From: Sequoia sempervirens
Taxonomy: Eukaryota; Streptophyta; Pinopsida; Cupressales; Cupressaceae
DNA: 64,000 bases
Direction of reading: 5' to 3'
Assembly: GCA_007258455.2 (NCBI GenBank)
Contig: VDFB02193867.1
Location: 527,488,751-527,552,750 of the forward strand
Of this stretch, positions 12,522 to 24,886 are shown in pieces (within the stretch, counting starts at the first letter, position 1; every line of letters begins with the position of its first letter). Below the pieces are notes generated by a model. It was not told the origin of the DNA and did not search any database. It worked only from the letters and a program-made list of their open reading frames with translations. A program made the translations under genes and the position numbers.

Positions 12522-15500
12522 TCACCTCCCAAATGAGCTACCCACATCTGATCCCTGTGGTGAATTTGGTACTAATCTCCTACCTGGTGTAACACTTGGT
12601 GAATCACTATAACCTCGAGTCCGTATCCCCAGCAACTAAGATGGCGCTGGCATCTGGGGTGCCTATCGGGTATACTGAAATAGCCATTGGGTCGGGTCTG
12701 GAACTGCATGGTAGTATGCGGCCATCCAAAATCCTGCCTCTCTCGTATTCTCCTCTCACTCCATAACCTGAACCCGAGCGAAATTTCGCTCCTGACGATA
12801 CCTATCCCGATCCCTCGTAATCACTCTCCTCTCCTACTCCCAAGCCTCATGGGATAGGCGTAACTGTGCCATCTCCGCCTGAATCCAATCTCTCATCTTC
12901 TCGGAAGCCACTGCCCTAGCTACTGCTACATCTCTCTCCCCCTGTAATCCATGTGTATCTCTCCCTATCACATCACTGGCCTGCATCGACTGCCACTGTG
13001 CCATTGTTGGATTTCACTCTCCTTGTAGTGTCTACATCCGTCTCCCCTCAGCATCTCTCTCCCTCTGAGCAGCCTACCACTGAACCACTATTGCATCCCG
13101 CTCTCCCTACAGTGTCTGCATCTGTATCTCTGCAGAATCTCTCTCTCTCTGTGCAGCCTGCAACTGAACCACTGCTCCATCCCTCTCCCCCTGCAACTCT
13201 TGGACTCTCAAAACTACTGCATCTCGCTCTCCTCATAGTGCTAATAGCTCTGAAACTGCCTCCTCTCTCCTCTCAAGAGACCGAATCTATGCCTCTACCA
13301 ACTCTCTCTCACCCTATAGCACCTGAACTCATGCCTGTGCCATGTCCCTCTCTGCCTCCACCACTTGTACCTACGCTTGTACTACATCCCCATCTACCTG
13401 CATAATACGAACCTGCTCGCTCGCCTCTCTCTCTCTCTCTCCTGCATCACCCCCATCTCTCCCACCATCTGCTCTAAGCAATACACTCTGTCCCGTAGCT
13501 CATCTCGCTCCTACCAGAGATCACCTCTCTGCTACCCACTGTCTGCTGACACATGATCAATCATCCTCTCTGCCTCCCTAACCTGCAATATAACAATCTC
13601 TGCCTGTAGTCTATCACGGTCCCAACTGACAGCAACCAACTCATCTCGTATCCCCTGTATGACAGCCTAAAGTCTCTCTCTCTCCCTCCCCATCACCTCC
13701 ACCTATGTGGTCAGAAGGTCCACCATAAATCCATAATCCCTCTGACCTACCAACGGTACTCTAGATAGCTCGACTCGAAGTCTAATCACCTCTACTTCTG
13801 CTACCCTCAATCTCTGATCTGTACTCTAAGGCCTCCCCGCCGTGTCCCTCAGCTAAACAATTAGATCTCCTGAGGTACTGATAAGAACCACCGCCAATGG
13901 CTCTGTATCCCAAATATTCATATTTGGCACATCTTCATCTATCTCCATAGCATCATCGCTCTCCTTGCCCTCCTGCTCCTGTTGATCCTCCAAGTCCTCC
14001 ATGGAAGGATAGACTCGCACTCTCCGCGGCTGACCATGCTTCCCTGCTCTCATCCATCTCCTCAGCTCTCCTATCTCTGGTTGCTCCTCATCCTCACTCT
14101 CCCCTATCTCTACAACGGGAGGCTCCTGCCCTGATGCCATCTGCCCCCCCTTTGTTGTCCCCTATTCCCCATCCTCCCTGACCGACTCCTAGCCTTAGTC
14201 TCCTCTCGGGCTCCCTCCTGCTGACCACCCCCACCCATCCTCTCCTGCCCTATCATCGTCGGTATCCTCATCAGTCACCTCCTACCTGCTATCCTCTCTG
14301 GCTGACTCCTGGCCTCAGTCTCCTCTCGGGCTCCCTCTTGCTATCCTCACCCTCCCATCTCCTCCTGCTCTGTCATGGTCTGTACCCTCATTAGTTGCTT
14401 CCTATGCGCTATCATCTCTAGCTGACTCATGGCCTCCATCTCCTCCTGACCTCCATCCTACTATCTCTCCCCTCCCTGCTCGGCCCGTACCAACACTCTC
14501 CTCTGTCGTACCCTACCCCTTATACAAGTCTGGTGGCCTGCTCTACCCTCCACTGAGTGTATCATCTCCACCTCTAACTCCTCCTGTCCTCCCACATCTG
14601 GCTCATGATCTCTCCCACCCTCCTGTCGTACCGCTTCTCTAACCCTCCTCCGTTGCCCCCTCCTCCTCTTCGCTGCCTGTCCCACTGCCTCCATCCTCTC
14701 TCCTCCCACATCTAGCTTGGGACCTGTCCCACCCTCATGTCATACTCCCTCTCTAGCCCCACAGCGCTCATCCTCTGATCCAAATCCTACAGCTCCTACA
14801 ATCGGCACCAATGGTGTAATCCTCTCCCATTGGTAGTTGCGCGACCACTGGTCATATCGTATTGTCACCCCTGCATCCTCTACTCCCACACATCTTCCAG
14901 GATAGGCTACCTGCACTGTCGCAACCCATGCTACTCTGGCCTCCCTCAGGCTAAATGTGCGCCCCCATGGTTGCTCTCTGGTGAGCCGCTGAAACATCAT
15001 CAGCACACCAGGAATATCCTGTGTCAGCCCAAACTATCTCACCACCCTATCTGGTTGATGCATCTCCACTATCCGCGGCAGACTCCCAATCAGGACACAC
15101 TGAGTCATAAAGTACTCGCTCTGTCTCTCAGTCTGCTCTCTCCATCCCCTGAAGCGTCGATGCATATAAGGTCACCACACTATGTCTCCCTCCAAATCAT
15201 CCACCATCCTCCTCCATCCCTCTGTATCTCCCAACCCCCTATGATGCACAACCTAGCCCTTCGCCTCTCCATACCCCCATGCCACCGGCTCTCTATCATC
15301 CACATCTCCCTCCCTAACCACAATCGGTCTCGTCACCATGATATGCTCCCATGCCCACACCTGCAGTAGGGTCATGTGTGTCAAACTCACAGTCTCCTGA
15401 TAGCAAATCAGATGCATATCTCTATACAACTGGGCTAGGACACAAGTACCCCACGCAATCTGTCATTCACAACACTCAACAATGTGTTAAATCGCCTCCA

Positions 15501-15891
15501 TAAACCTCAGATTACAATACCGCCTGCTGCAATCTGGCAACAATAAAGGCAAAGGTGGTACTCCCACTGTCAAACATCTATCTAGATCCAACTGTGGACC
15601 TTGAAGAGGTAGGGAAACATGTCCAAATAGTGCTATCATAGTTTGCTCTAACTCGGACCCTCTCGACACCACATCACTTAGCAATAACCCTGCTATTAGT
15701 AGCTTCAGGATGCGCCATACATCCTCCAGCGTCACCGTCATCTCCCCCATTGGTAGATGAAATGTTGAAGTCTCTGAACTCCATCTTTCTATCAAGGTCG
15801 TTAGCATCGCTCGATGTGCCCTCATCACTAGCACCTCTAAAAAGTGCAATAACCCACCATGATCTAAAGCCACATGATCCACGCTCGTCAT
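12522..15891 (-). pseudogene. Antisense plant-mobile-domain (PMD) plus coiled-coil gene inside T1
   Basis: The PMD begins at about 15860 with LIERWSSETSTFHLP and GEMTVTLEDVW. It continues through LLQVWAWEHI (about 15340-15370) and LPRIVEMHQPDRVV (about 15050-15090), ending in a YDQW/YQWERI segment near 14830. These are hallmark PMD segments (MAIN/MAIL family). A charged middle follows (14.7-13.85 kb), then a long ERD/QLQ-rich coiled coil (13.8-12.6 kb) ending at a TGA at 12522-12524. The frame shifts at a C run near 14145 and at a CT run at 13424-13441. Several TAG, TAA and TGA stops interrupt it. The start may be 15891 or an ATG near 15973. PMD genes as extra ORFs of Ty3/gypsy elements are known; the host function is unknown. 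Confidence 0.8.
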
Positions 15892-15973
15892 CGATGCTAC
15901 GGTCGCTATCAGTACCTCCGACTATCACTCATGTGTCTGTATCTGCCCCAAACCCTGCATCCACACCAACCAT

Positions 15974-16105
15974 TTGTTAATACACAATCTTCTCGGTTTT
16001 AGGGACATCTTTTTCCTACCTCTTCATTTTTTCCTTTTTTTTTTCTTTCTCAATGTTTTCATGATCTCTGGCCTCCCATGTCAAAACTCTCTCCCTCCTT
16101 TTTTC
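15974..16105 (+). other. Spacer between the antisense PMD gene and the GC-rich array
   Basis: This T-rich stretch (runs of ttcc and tttt) would lie upstream of the antisense gene and could hold its promoter. I see no clear TATA box on the minus strand. Confidence 0.35.
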
Positions 16106-16636
16106 CGGGGCGACTTCGCCCCAACTCGGCGCGTGTCCGCCTCGCTGCCAAGGCGGCTCTGCCTGCTACCAGGGTGTGTCTGCCCTAGCTCAGGGCAGCT
16201 GCGCCCCGCGGCCAGGGTGTGTCCACCCCCAGCCAGGGTGACCCCGCCCCAGCTCAGGGCTACTGCGCCCTGCGGCCAGGGCGTGTCTGCCCCCTGTCAG
16301 GGCGTGTTTGCCCCGCTACTGGGGCAGCCCCGCTCTAGCTCGGGGTGGCTCTGCCCCCTGCCAGGGCGTGTCTGCCCTGCTGCTGGGGCAGCCCCACTCT
16401 AGCTCGGGGCGACTCTGCCTCGCAGCTAGGGCATGTCTGCCCTAGCTCGAGGGGGCTCCGCCCCAGAGCGAGGGCGTGTCCACCCCCTACCGGGGCGACC
16501 CCGCCCCAGCTCAGGGTGTGTCTGCCCTCGGCCGGGGCGACCCCGCCCCCTTCCAAGGCGTGTCTGCCCCAGCTCTAGGCGGCTCTGCCCCCCCTTCCGG
16601 GGCGTGTCCACTCCAGTCAAGGGCGCATATGCCCCT
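16106..16636 (+). repeat. T1 3' GC-rich hairpin array
   Basis: Degenerate units of ~24-25 bp alternate gggcgtgtctgcccc and ggggcgactctgcccc with agctc linkers. It opens with GGGGCGACTTCGCCCC (16107-16122), a 7-bp stem with a 2-base loop, the same core as the leader arrays. The GC content is far above the surrounding DNA. Open frames of Pro/Ala/Arg across it reflect base composition. Confidence 0.85.
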
Positions 16637-17382
16637 CTGTGCGGCAGCGCGTCTTATTTGCCCCCCTTAAAATCTCCCTTTATCCCGCATTTTTTTTCAA
16701 TTCCTCAAACTACCCATTTTTCTATTCCACCCCACCCACCAAACCCACATTTTACATTTTCCTTTACTATCTTAAAAACATGCTAAAAGTTTAAAATACA
16801 TAGCATGGGTTTTTGTACTCACCTTGTAGGGTACCGCGAAGTGGGTCCAACGTCTCTGTAGGTCATTTGCTCGGTGAATGATCTCCGTATCATAATCCCG
16901 CGGCATTCTTGCTCCGTCTTCCCTCCCCCTTCTTTACCATTTCCTTAATTGCTACAGTCACAATGAGACAAGGTAATTCTTCAACTTACCTTTTAACCCC
17001 TCTTTTCGCCCCTTTTTCAAATAAAATGTATTTTTTACTTTTTATTTAACTTTTTTTCCCAACTAATCCCCTTCTTTCCCAGAGCTGCCATTTGCATACC
17101 GTATGTCCAATCAACTCCGTTCAAAAGTCAAAGTTGCTTATTTTTTTCCCTCTATCCAACGATCTCCTCCATTTCTTTCTATCGGGAAGTCATCCGGGGC
17201 CCCCTTGTTTCTTCCCCAATCGCCCTCTTAAGGGGGCATACCCTATCATTTTCTTCCATCCATTTGAGGCAGACACTGGGGCGGCCCTCTGCTTTTTTCA
17301 TCCTCTTGGATAGCTCATTCAACCTCTTTCAGGCTAGGGCATCAATCCCTATCACTTTCTTCATCCCCAACATTTTATTTTT
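16637..17382 (+). other. T1 3' untranslated stretch, pyrimidine-rich
   Basis: C/T-rich with many tttt and cccc runs and no gene. It leads into the hairpin and polypurine tract before the 3' LTR. Confidence 0.5.
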
Positions 17383-17417
17383 CTTCGAAACATTGTTATT
17401 TTAACAATATTTCGAAG
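17383..17417 (+). other. Hairpin directly upstream of the T1 polypurine tract
   Basis: cttcgaaacattgtta pairs with taacaatatttcgaag across a 3-base loop, giving 15 of 16 pairs. The right arm runs into the purine tract. It lies where the RNA primer for plus-strand DNA is made, so a structural role in reverse transcription or 3' end formation is possible. Confidence 0.75.
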
Positions 17418-17427
17418 AGGGGTAAAA
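17414..17427 (+). other. T1 polypurine tract
   Basis: gaagaggggtaaaa lies immediately before the LTR's first TG, the expected site of plus-strand priming. One T interrupts the purines. Confidence 0.75.
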
Positions 17428-18795
17428 TGTAGACACCCAAATTTGATTACTCCCATATGATCAAATTTACCTCTTTATTCATCAATTCTGTCAATATTAA
17501 TTTATTTAATTAATATTGCACTTCCCACATAAGACTCTTAAATTATTTAATTTAATAAGTAAACACTTTATTTGGTGCCTTTATCCTCTCTAAATTAAAT
17601 AAATACACCAATTTATTTAATTTAATCATTCTAATCTTTTGAATTAAAATCAATTTAAAATTCTTCTTTTCTCCCTCCTTGTCACATCCTCCATAACCCA
17701 TCTCTAATTTGAATTAATTTAATTAATTCATATTTAGGGTGTGCATCCTCTTAATCAAGGATTAATGTCACATCCTCCTACATTTTCCACTTGCCACTAA
17801 TCTTCCATTGATTATCATAATCAAGTATTTGCACAACTTTAATCAAAGTCATTAACCACTTTTAGCACCACTTTTTAGTCAATCTTTCCATTTTTTCTTT
17901 TTGGGCATTGACCCTCTTTCCCATGAGAATTTTCAATTCTCATTTATTCATCCTATGTCTCTCTCCTCCCCATGTTTAATTCACATTTTGTCTTTCCAAG
18001 GCTTCTAGAATGTTTGACATGTCACCTAATGCACATGTGACCAATTCCCACCTTTTTGGAGACCCTCTCTTATCCATTAGATTCTCCAATGAATGTGAAT
18101 TTTTAATACACATTTATTTCTCCAACCTCTTTCTCTTTTCCCATGGAGATTTTTGAGAAATTCCAAAATTCTTCAAATGTCATTTTCACTCCCACTTAGG
18201 GATAAGAAGTTTCTTTTTAAAGAAATCTTCTCACTCCCCAAGATACTTGGAAGGTACTTGTCCTTCCTCCACATCATGTACCTCTCTTCCACATCACCTA
18301 CACATCATCTCATCCTTAGTCCTCTCACATTCGACATGTCAAAATGTGAGGGCTTGTGAGTTCTCAACTCACCTTAGCCCTTCATCTTGAATTTGTTGGA
18401 TAAATCCCAACCATTGAATTCTCTAGAGAATTCAATATCCTCTATAAATACCCCATCCTCTAAGGAATTTTTAACACTTAGCCATTTTGCAACTAAATGA
18501 TGCCATTTTGTGCACTCATCTAGCCTTCAATTCCATTCACTTGCATTTACATCCAAGTATATAGTCAAGACTTGCATTTAGCTATATTAAGAGCCATCAA
18601 GGAGCATACAAATCAATCCAAATCAAGGGCCAACCAAGGAATTTCAGCTGCGAAAAGAGAGGTATATCAATTTGTCTTCATTTAACACTTTTCTCTTTGC
18701 ATTTACAAATTTCTTAGGCTAATCTTGAGGTGTTTCTTTATGTTTTTCCATTGCACTTTAATTGTTTAGAATAGGTTAAACATTTTGATATCACA
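17428..18795 (+). repeat. T1 3' LTR (1368 bp)
   Basis: It starts TGTAGACACC after the polypurine tract and ends gatatcaCA. Its last 112 bp equal the window start. A TATA box (tctataaata, 18441-18450) lies about 355 bp from the end, fitting a U3 promoter. It is related to, but clearly diverged from, the solo LTR at 25427-26758. Confidence 0.92.
18441..18450 (+). promoter_or_regulatory. TATA box of T1 LTR promoter
   Basis: tctataaata sits in the LTR in a C-rich context, at the usual distance from the LTR end for an RNA start site. Confidence 0.55.
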
Positions 18796-21700
18796 GAATG
18801 CACAAAGCTATGAAGATTCCCAGTGGAAATACCTAAGGTTGTATTGAGTTTCTAGTTGGTTGTATGGTTGTAGTAACATGTGGGTTGGTGTATACAAGAA
18901 TAGAGGCCATAGTTGTAGGATGAGGAATTTGACTACCATCTTGACTTTGAGTGTACCCAAAAGTAGCTACTATAGGAACATTTTTATCAATAATGTAAGC
19001 TAGGCCTCACACAATCTCTATTCCTTGTTTGTTATCAAGCATTTTCCTCTTGTTATCTATGATAGGAATTGTAGTACTAGAACATTGTATTTATTACTCA
19101 TAGAGTTTTTCAATTTCTTTAAATCAAGTCATCCATTTATTTGAGTTCTTTTTGAGGGACATTAGCAACCATTATTTCAACATCAATCATAATGTTTGTT
19201 GGCAAAGTAGTCATGGGAAATGAGGTATCAAAGCTATGGTCCATAGTGGGTTAACTAGTATCAACACTATGAGTGAAAGAGTTGAAAAAATCAAGATCCA
19301 CGGTGGATGTAGTAGTGCAGGATGACATGAGTCTCGAACTATGTCTCACTATAATATTGGTAATGGGACACCAGGTTGTGAAGCTCATACAAGGTCCACC
19401 AAACCTCAGTGCACCCAAAATGGATAATGGGCACTAGAAAAATGTGATAAACACCCAAAATAGGAAGTGGAATGCAAGTATGTAAAATGAGAGAAATTAT
19501 TAGATTTAAAATAAGATAATTTACTAATTATTCTATGAAAAAACCTAAAAATGATGTCTTTTAATTCCAATTTTGATTTAAAACAATGCACTCAATTTGA
19601 CCAATTGAATTTAATGCAAAGAGTGACTAAATTTTTGATTTATGAAATTGAAGCATATATTTAACAAGAAAATAGAATGAAGCAAACAAGATAAACTAAT
19701 ACCCAAAAATTTAAAAAATAACCTGTACAGGGACTTATTCACCCTAGGGAAAATGAGTCACAAGTTAGGGTTTTGAAAAATCAAAGTTTGAATTTCTTGT
19801 TTAATGTTTGAATTTCTAGTTTCATGTTGCCAACTATGATTTAAGTGACATAATTTTCCATATTTAGGTGTCCTAATGCAAATGAAATGAGTGACAAATG
19901 ATGAACAAAGTAACACTTTTTGAAATTCAATTTTGACCAAATTTGTGAATGGGAATGATTGAAAATACACTAATGTGCAAGTACTATGCAAAATCAATGT
20001 AATATGCATGCAATTTTTTTGGATTTTTTAGATTTTAAGTGATGCAAAATTAAAATTTAAAAACCTAAATGAGATGAAAACCAATACAATTTTAACAACC
20101 CTAAATGAAATGTAAACTAATGCAACTCCTAGATCTAGGGTTTGAATGGACTCCAATTTCAAAATTTTAGATGTACAGTGTCAAGTTCACCAAAATGAAA
20201 TGCTAAAAAATGGAGTGTTTGATGGAATGGGGGTATGCACCTATCTTCCTTATTTCATTAGAAAAATAGATCCCCAAATATAAGATTAACTTTCAACACT
20301 TAGAACTTGATTCAACCTTAATGGAGATCTTATTGTTTTCCTTATGATTAAGATAGAGTAAATATTCCTAAAATGCACTTTTACGAGATAAATGAAAAAT
20401 ACTGAATGAATCTAATTATGCAATGTGAAACATGAATCATAAATTTAAAGCATAACAAAAATATAATCAATGAATTTTCAGCAAATCTAAGAAGGTTAAG
20501 ACACTATGCACTTGTCACCAAAAGCTTTTGAAGAGTGTCCTCATAGGATAGATTCACCCTAGGGTGAATGGGTCCTACTATAGGGATCAAAAATCTATTT
20601 TCATAGTCCTCCACTTCTAGGTCTACACTCCCAATTCCTCTAGATCTCACTGTCGAAAAATCAGAAATAAATTGTGCAAGTGAGTTTTTGTGGCTTGACC
20701 ACTTTGATGACAACTTTTACAACTTTGCAAAATTGCAGTTTTGATCAATCCTCAATCCTTCACTTATAAATCTACACATACGAAGAGAGGAAAACATTAT
20801 TTTTTTTTGTGAGGTGGTTTTCCTTGGTCAAACCCTGTTTTGGTAATTAAACCTTGAAATGAAATGAAACATAAATGGAAGGAATGATGAATGAAAAATG
20901 ATATGATGCAACTCACCAAACCCTTGAATGGAGATCCTTAGAGGATTGAAGTCTAACACATCTCTCCAAGGTCTTTATCTTGCATGAAATGGCTTTGATT
21001 AGATGCTAATCTTGATAACTTGAATTTTGACTTGAATATTTGAAACCTACATCACACTTGTTTAGTTCCAAAAAAATGCATGAATGAAGATAAATTTGAC
21101 ATGATGTTTGAGATCTTGAATTCTATAACAAATGACTAAGAAATTTTCTCTCGAATGCTCTTGACAATAATATCTACTTTTGTGAAATTTTCCTTAATGT
21201 TATATGTCTTGAATTGATAAAATAACTATGTAATTATAGGTAATTCTCTAATTTCATGATAATTAAACATCAAAGGCCAAAAATTACAAATTGAATTTGA
21301 ATCATAAAAATTCTACCAAAAAAATATTGAAAATTGGGATCCTAAATTTAAGGGGGGGGCATTTTCCCTTGGGAGAATGGGTCCTAGGACCTAAATCTAG
21401 GACACTCCAATTCCAAGGAAATTTAATTAATGTTTGCAATTTTTTAATACAAGTTTCCCTTTCAAAAATGGGATTAATTAGGCTTTTAACTGCATAATTG
21501 GGTCAATTAGAGGTTTAATTAAGTCCAATTTATTAAGGGACCCAAACATAGTGAGAAACTGTAAAGGAGTACATTTTTTGACACTACAAACTAAAAAAGT
21601 TTATTATTTTTCATAAAACTAGGAGGGGAGAATTTTTATTTATTTCTATTTTTTATGATGTTGTCATTAAAAAGGTTAGCAATAGATAATTTATGTCCAT

Positions 21701-22836
21701 TAAAAAATTGGTTGATAAGTATTTGAATGACTACATGATCCTATCTAGTGTTCCACCAAAGGGATTTACAAAATTCTTAATGAAACTCAAAAAATGTCCC
21801 AAGGAGCATGCTTGACACACTCTTTGTACTGCCCTTCCCATTTGCATCTTGTTTGTGTGAGATCGGTGTTTTAACTTCACCATTTCCCCATGATTGTGGT
21901 GGTGATTATTTATGGCTCTGAATTATGTGTATGAACTATCGTATTTTAAAGATGAGGTTCCTCGACATGTCGGTTGTTATCATTTTGTATATTCACATGA
22001 TTGGTATTTGTATGATTTACCTTAGTGATATGCATTATTTATACTGATTAATCATAATCTTGCTAATTGATGTTCAAAATAAATTATTTATATGATAGAT
22101 ATATAGATGTTAACTTATGCTTATGCTATTAGACCCCATCAGGATGATTATGTTGTGCTTCAACTATATATACATTAAGTAGGTACCCTTTGTGTTCATT
22201 GAATTACTATAGGTATAGGCTTATTTCTCCACTTGGCTACATAGGTCTGAGTTATTCTCCAACAATGGTTAATTCAGAGATGTCATATTGGGCCTCCCTA
22301 TCCATTCCATGGTCATACTTGAATTGAGTATGGTATGTGTCATATTTGACCTTATGTGAGCTTGGATCCAAGTTAGGAATTATTTTGTGATCCTTGTGTT
22401 ATGTAATGCTAATGCACGTGCTTGATTTAAATAATTTCTTAATCATTTTTTTCTATAAAATATTTAATAAGTTACATATTACATGATTTAATTATATTTT
22501 AATCTTGGAATTAAATTAAGCTAAAGATTTAATTCGTAGTTTAAATTACATTTTTTCAATTGTAAATAAAATATTAGGAATTAAATGATTTCCTTAGTGA
22601 TTATCAAAATATTTTATGTACTTTGGAAAAATGCGAGAAAATGAAAAATATAGTTAAGTTAATTAATTTAGGAAAAAACTTGGGGTGGGAATGTGCATTT
22701 GTTCTTGATTTTATCTTATGTATTTGAATGAATTTTAAAGATTGAATGTAAGTGTTATATTTATATTTAGAAATTTTAAAGAAATAAAGAAAATAGAAAA
22801 TATGAAAAAAGAAAAATAGAATAAAAGAGAAAATAT
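18796..22836. other. AT-rich DNA without recognisable gene
   Basis: No ORF with a known domain on either strand. Phrases resembling ttcaccctagggtgaatgggtcc recur near 19738, 20552 and 21360, hinting at an old repeat. Some stretches (19400-20500) are A/T-rich and look like decayed repeats. Confidence 0.5.
20552..20569. repeat. 18-bp perfect palindrome
   Basis: ATTCACCCTAGGGTGAAT reads the same on both strands. Diverged versions lie near 19738 and 21360. Function unknown. Confidence 0.6.
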
Positions 22837-23250
22837 TGTGAACACTCAAAATACTGAGAGGGGGGGGGGTGTGAATTTGTATTCCATTAAACCATTTAGA
22901 CATTAGCCATCCAATTACCAAAACATATTCAACTGCAATAATGAATGAAAGCATGAAACATTCACAAAATCACATAACACATGAACACCAATATTTTTAT
23001 GTGGAAAACCTAAAATGGGAAAAACCATAGTGAGGGTTAGCTTACAATATATTATATCTAGATAATGTATATATTACAAAAATTCTCACTACAAGTAGAC
23101 TCTCTGTTTGTATAGAATAGGATAAAAGAAAGAAGGGATGGCTCATAGCCTATTGGACTATTACAATTATATCTACAATATGTTGGATTTAAGTTCCAAT
23201 GAAGTACAAAATGATCTTTGCACTGATCTAGATCAATGCACTACTCTACT
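22837..23250 (-). repeat. Old copia-type LTR fragment related to the C1 LTR
   Basis: Shares with the C1 LTR the terminal tgaGaGGGGG run, the words ggaaaacctaa and gggaaaaaccat, and a gtgagg..tta..ttacaatat block, in the same order and orientation. The rest is too diverged to align by eye, so the far end is uncertain. Confidence 0.55.
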
Positions 23251-24886
23251 ATGAATTCACATATTTGGACAACTTTGATCACATTCACATCACATACATG
23301 TAGGTGGAACACTATACATGTCATCTATCACACATCACCATCCCATGACTTCCAAAACACCAAAATCAATCTCCTATATATATCCACATCAAGTGCAACT
23401 TCAATTAAGTTGACCTAATTAGAAGTAGCACACAAAATTTGAACTTGTCATCTTCAAAAAATTTCATCCACATATCATGTCTTAATTAAAAATTTAATTC
23501 TCCTAAAGATAGGTTGGGATGGACCCAATAATATAGGTCTTATATAAGATTGAAACACATATTAATCCTTCAAACATGTTAGGTCAAGGTATGTTTAAGA
23601 TCATGATGGGCCAAAAAGTGGTAATATGATGGGTATGTGGCTGATGACTATTTTTTTACCCAAAATTGGTGAAACAAAAAGGGTTTTTAAAGGATATTCT
23701 TAGCTTTCCACTGATATAAATTATGATTTACTTTGAATTTAATAAGTAATTATTATTCATTTTCTATTCAAATTACGACTAAAGTCCCGATTGATAGGCT
23801 GATTGAAAAACATCTATAGGTTTCAAACAGTATCACATTTTTTGAATCCAAAGCATATGTCATATTCTATGCTTTGCATACTATAGGATTAAAAAAATAA
23901 AATTTGAATTTCATGAAGTTTTGACCAAGTTAAGGTGGTCAGACATAGGCGTTTTTATATTTTTAAAAAAGTTGTAATAAAATATTCATAATTACTTATT
24001 TACTTGGAAAAAAATTACAAAACAATATGCATCACATCAGGGCATGAGTCCTCTACTTATATTTAAAATATTATAAAAAATTATTATGATTTTATTGTGG
24101 TTAGGGTGGTTAGACAGACACTTACTTATTTTTTCCCTAAAATTTAAGTACCACTCCATTGAAATTTCAAATTTTCACCAAATAGATTTTTTTTTTAAAA
24201 GAAACCTAGTAGTTTAGAAAATAAATTCAATTTTCTATATATTCTATTCTTACATATTTTGGAAATAATATAGATAACTTATTCAAATTTTTATGTCAAG
24301 TTGTCTAATTCTGATTTTGCTAATTTTTTTGCCACTTAAGGACCTGTTTATTCCACGATGATCCTGTACATACCCGTCAACCCCAAATAAGATCTGAACA
24401 CAATAACCTTCATTTGTGCACCCAATTCACTACATGTGGAACTCAAAACTTGATCTCAGTTGGAATTCCCATTCAAATGACATCTCGAAGCTTATCTTCA
24501 ACAATGCAACTAGAAATAATCATCCACGAAGGAATGTGGAATCTCCCACATTGACACTCTATAAATAAAATAACTACAATATACAAAACTAAAAAATTTC
24601 ATTCATATCTTCCATGATACTTCACTAAATAAAAAAAAATCTTGGATTTAGATGCATTTTATGATCACAAAAAACTATTAGAATCATAGAGTGATATCTC
24701 TATTTGTAGTGGAGTGTGGACCAAAAACTGATGCACTAAACCACTAACTGGTAGATTTGATGCTTAGGCATTTTTTTGTGTATCTACTTTCCAGACCAAC
24801 TTATCCTATAAAAATTTCTTTAAAAACACTTCTAAATCATACTAGAATTATCCACAACAATATTGAAATTAATGATGTAACACTGG
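23251..24886. other. AT-rich DNA, no gene seen
   Basis: No domain-bearing ORF on either strand. The last five bases, actgg (24882-24886), flank the C1 LTR and would be its target site if the other flank were intact. Confidence 0.45.

Larger units (their letters stand above)
1..18795 (+). mobile_element. Tat-type Ty3/gypsy LTR retrotransposon T1 (5' end outside window)
   Basis: The last 112 bp of a 5' LTR at the window start matches the last 112 bp of a full LTR at 17428-18795. Between them lie a PBS, a long leader, a gag-pol polyprotein in one frame, an antisense gene, GC-rich repeats and a polypurine tract. The domain order PR-RT-gRH-aRH-INT, with two RNase H domains and the archaeal-type one before integrase, is the known layout of the Tat clade. 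The element exceeds 18.7 kb, which is large but in the range of Tat/Ogre elements. Many in-frame stops show it is not active. The 5' target duplication lies outside the window; the 3' flank starts gaatg. Confidence 0.9.

Noticed and set aside
12953..13581. Plus-strand Leu/Ser/Pro-rich ORFs
   Set aside because: They mirror the minus-strand coiled-coil frame (gag/cag codons read as ctc/ctg).
12522..15973. PMD gene as a host MAIN/MAIL gene
   Set aside because: It lies between INT and the 3' LTR of T1, with element sequence on both sides and no intron-like structure.
16106..16640. Pro/Ala/Arg-rich ORFs on both strands
   Set aside because: They result from GC-rich tandem repeats; all frames are open because AT-rich stop codons are rare there.
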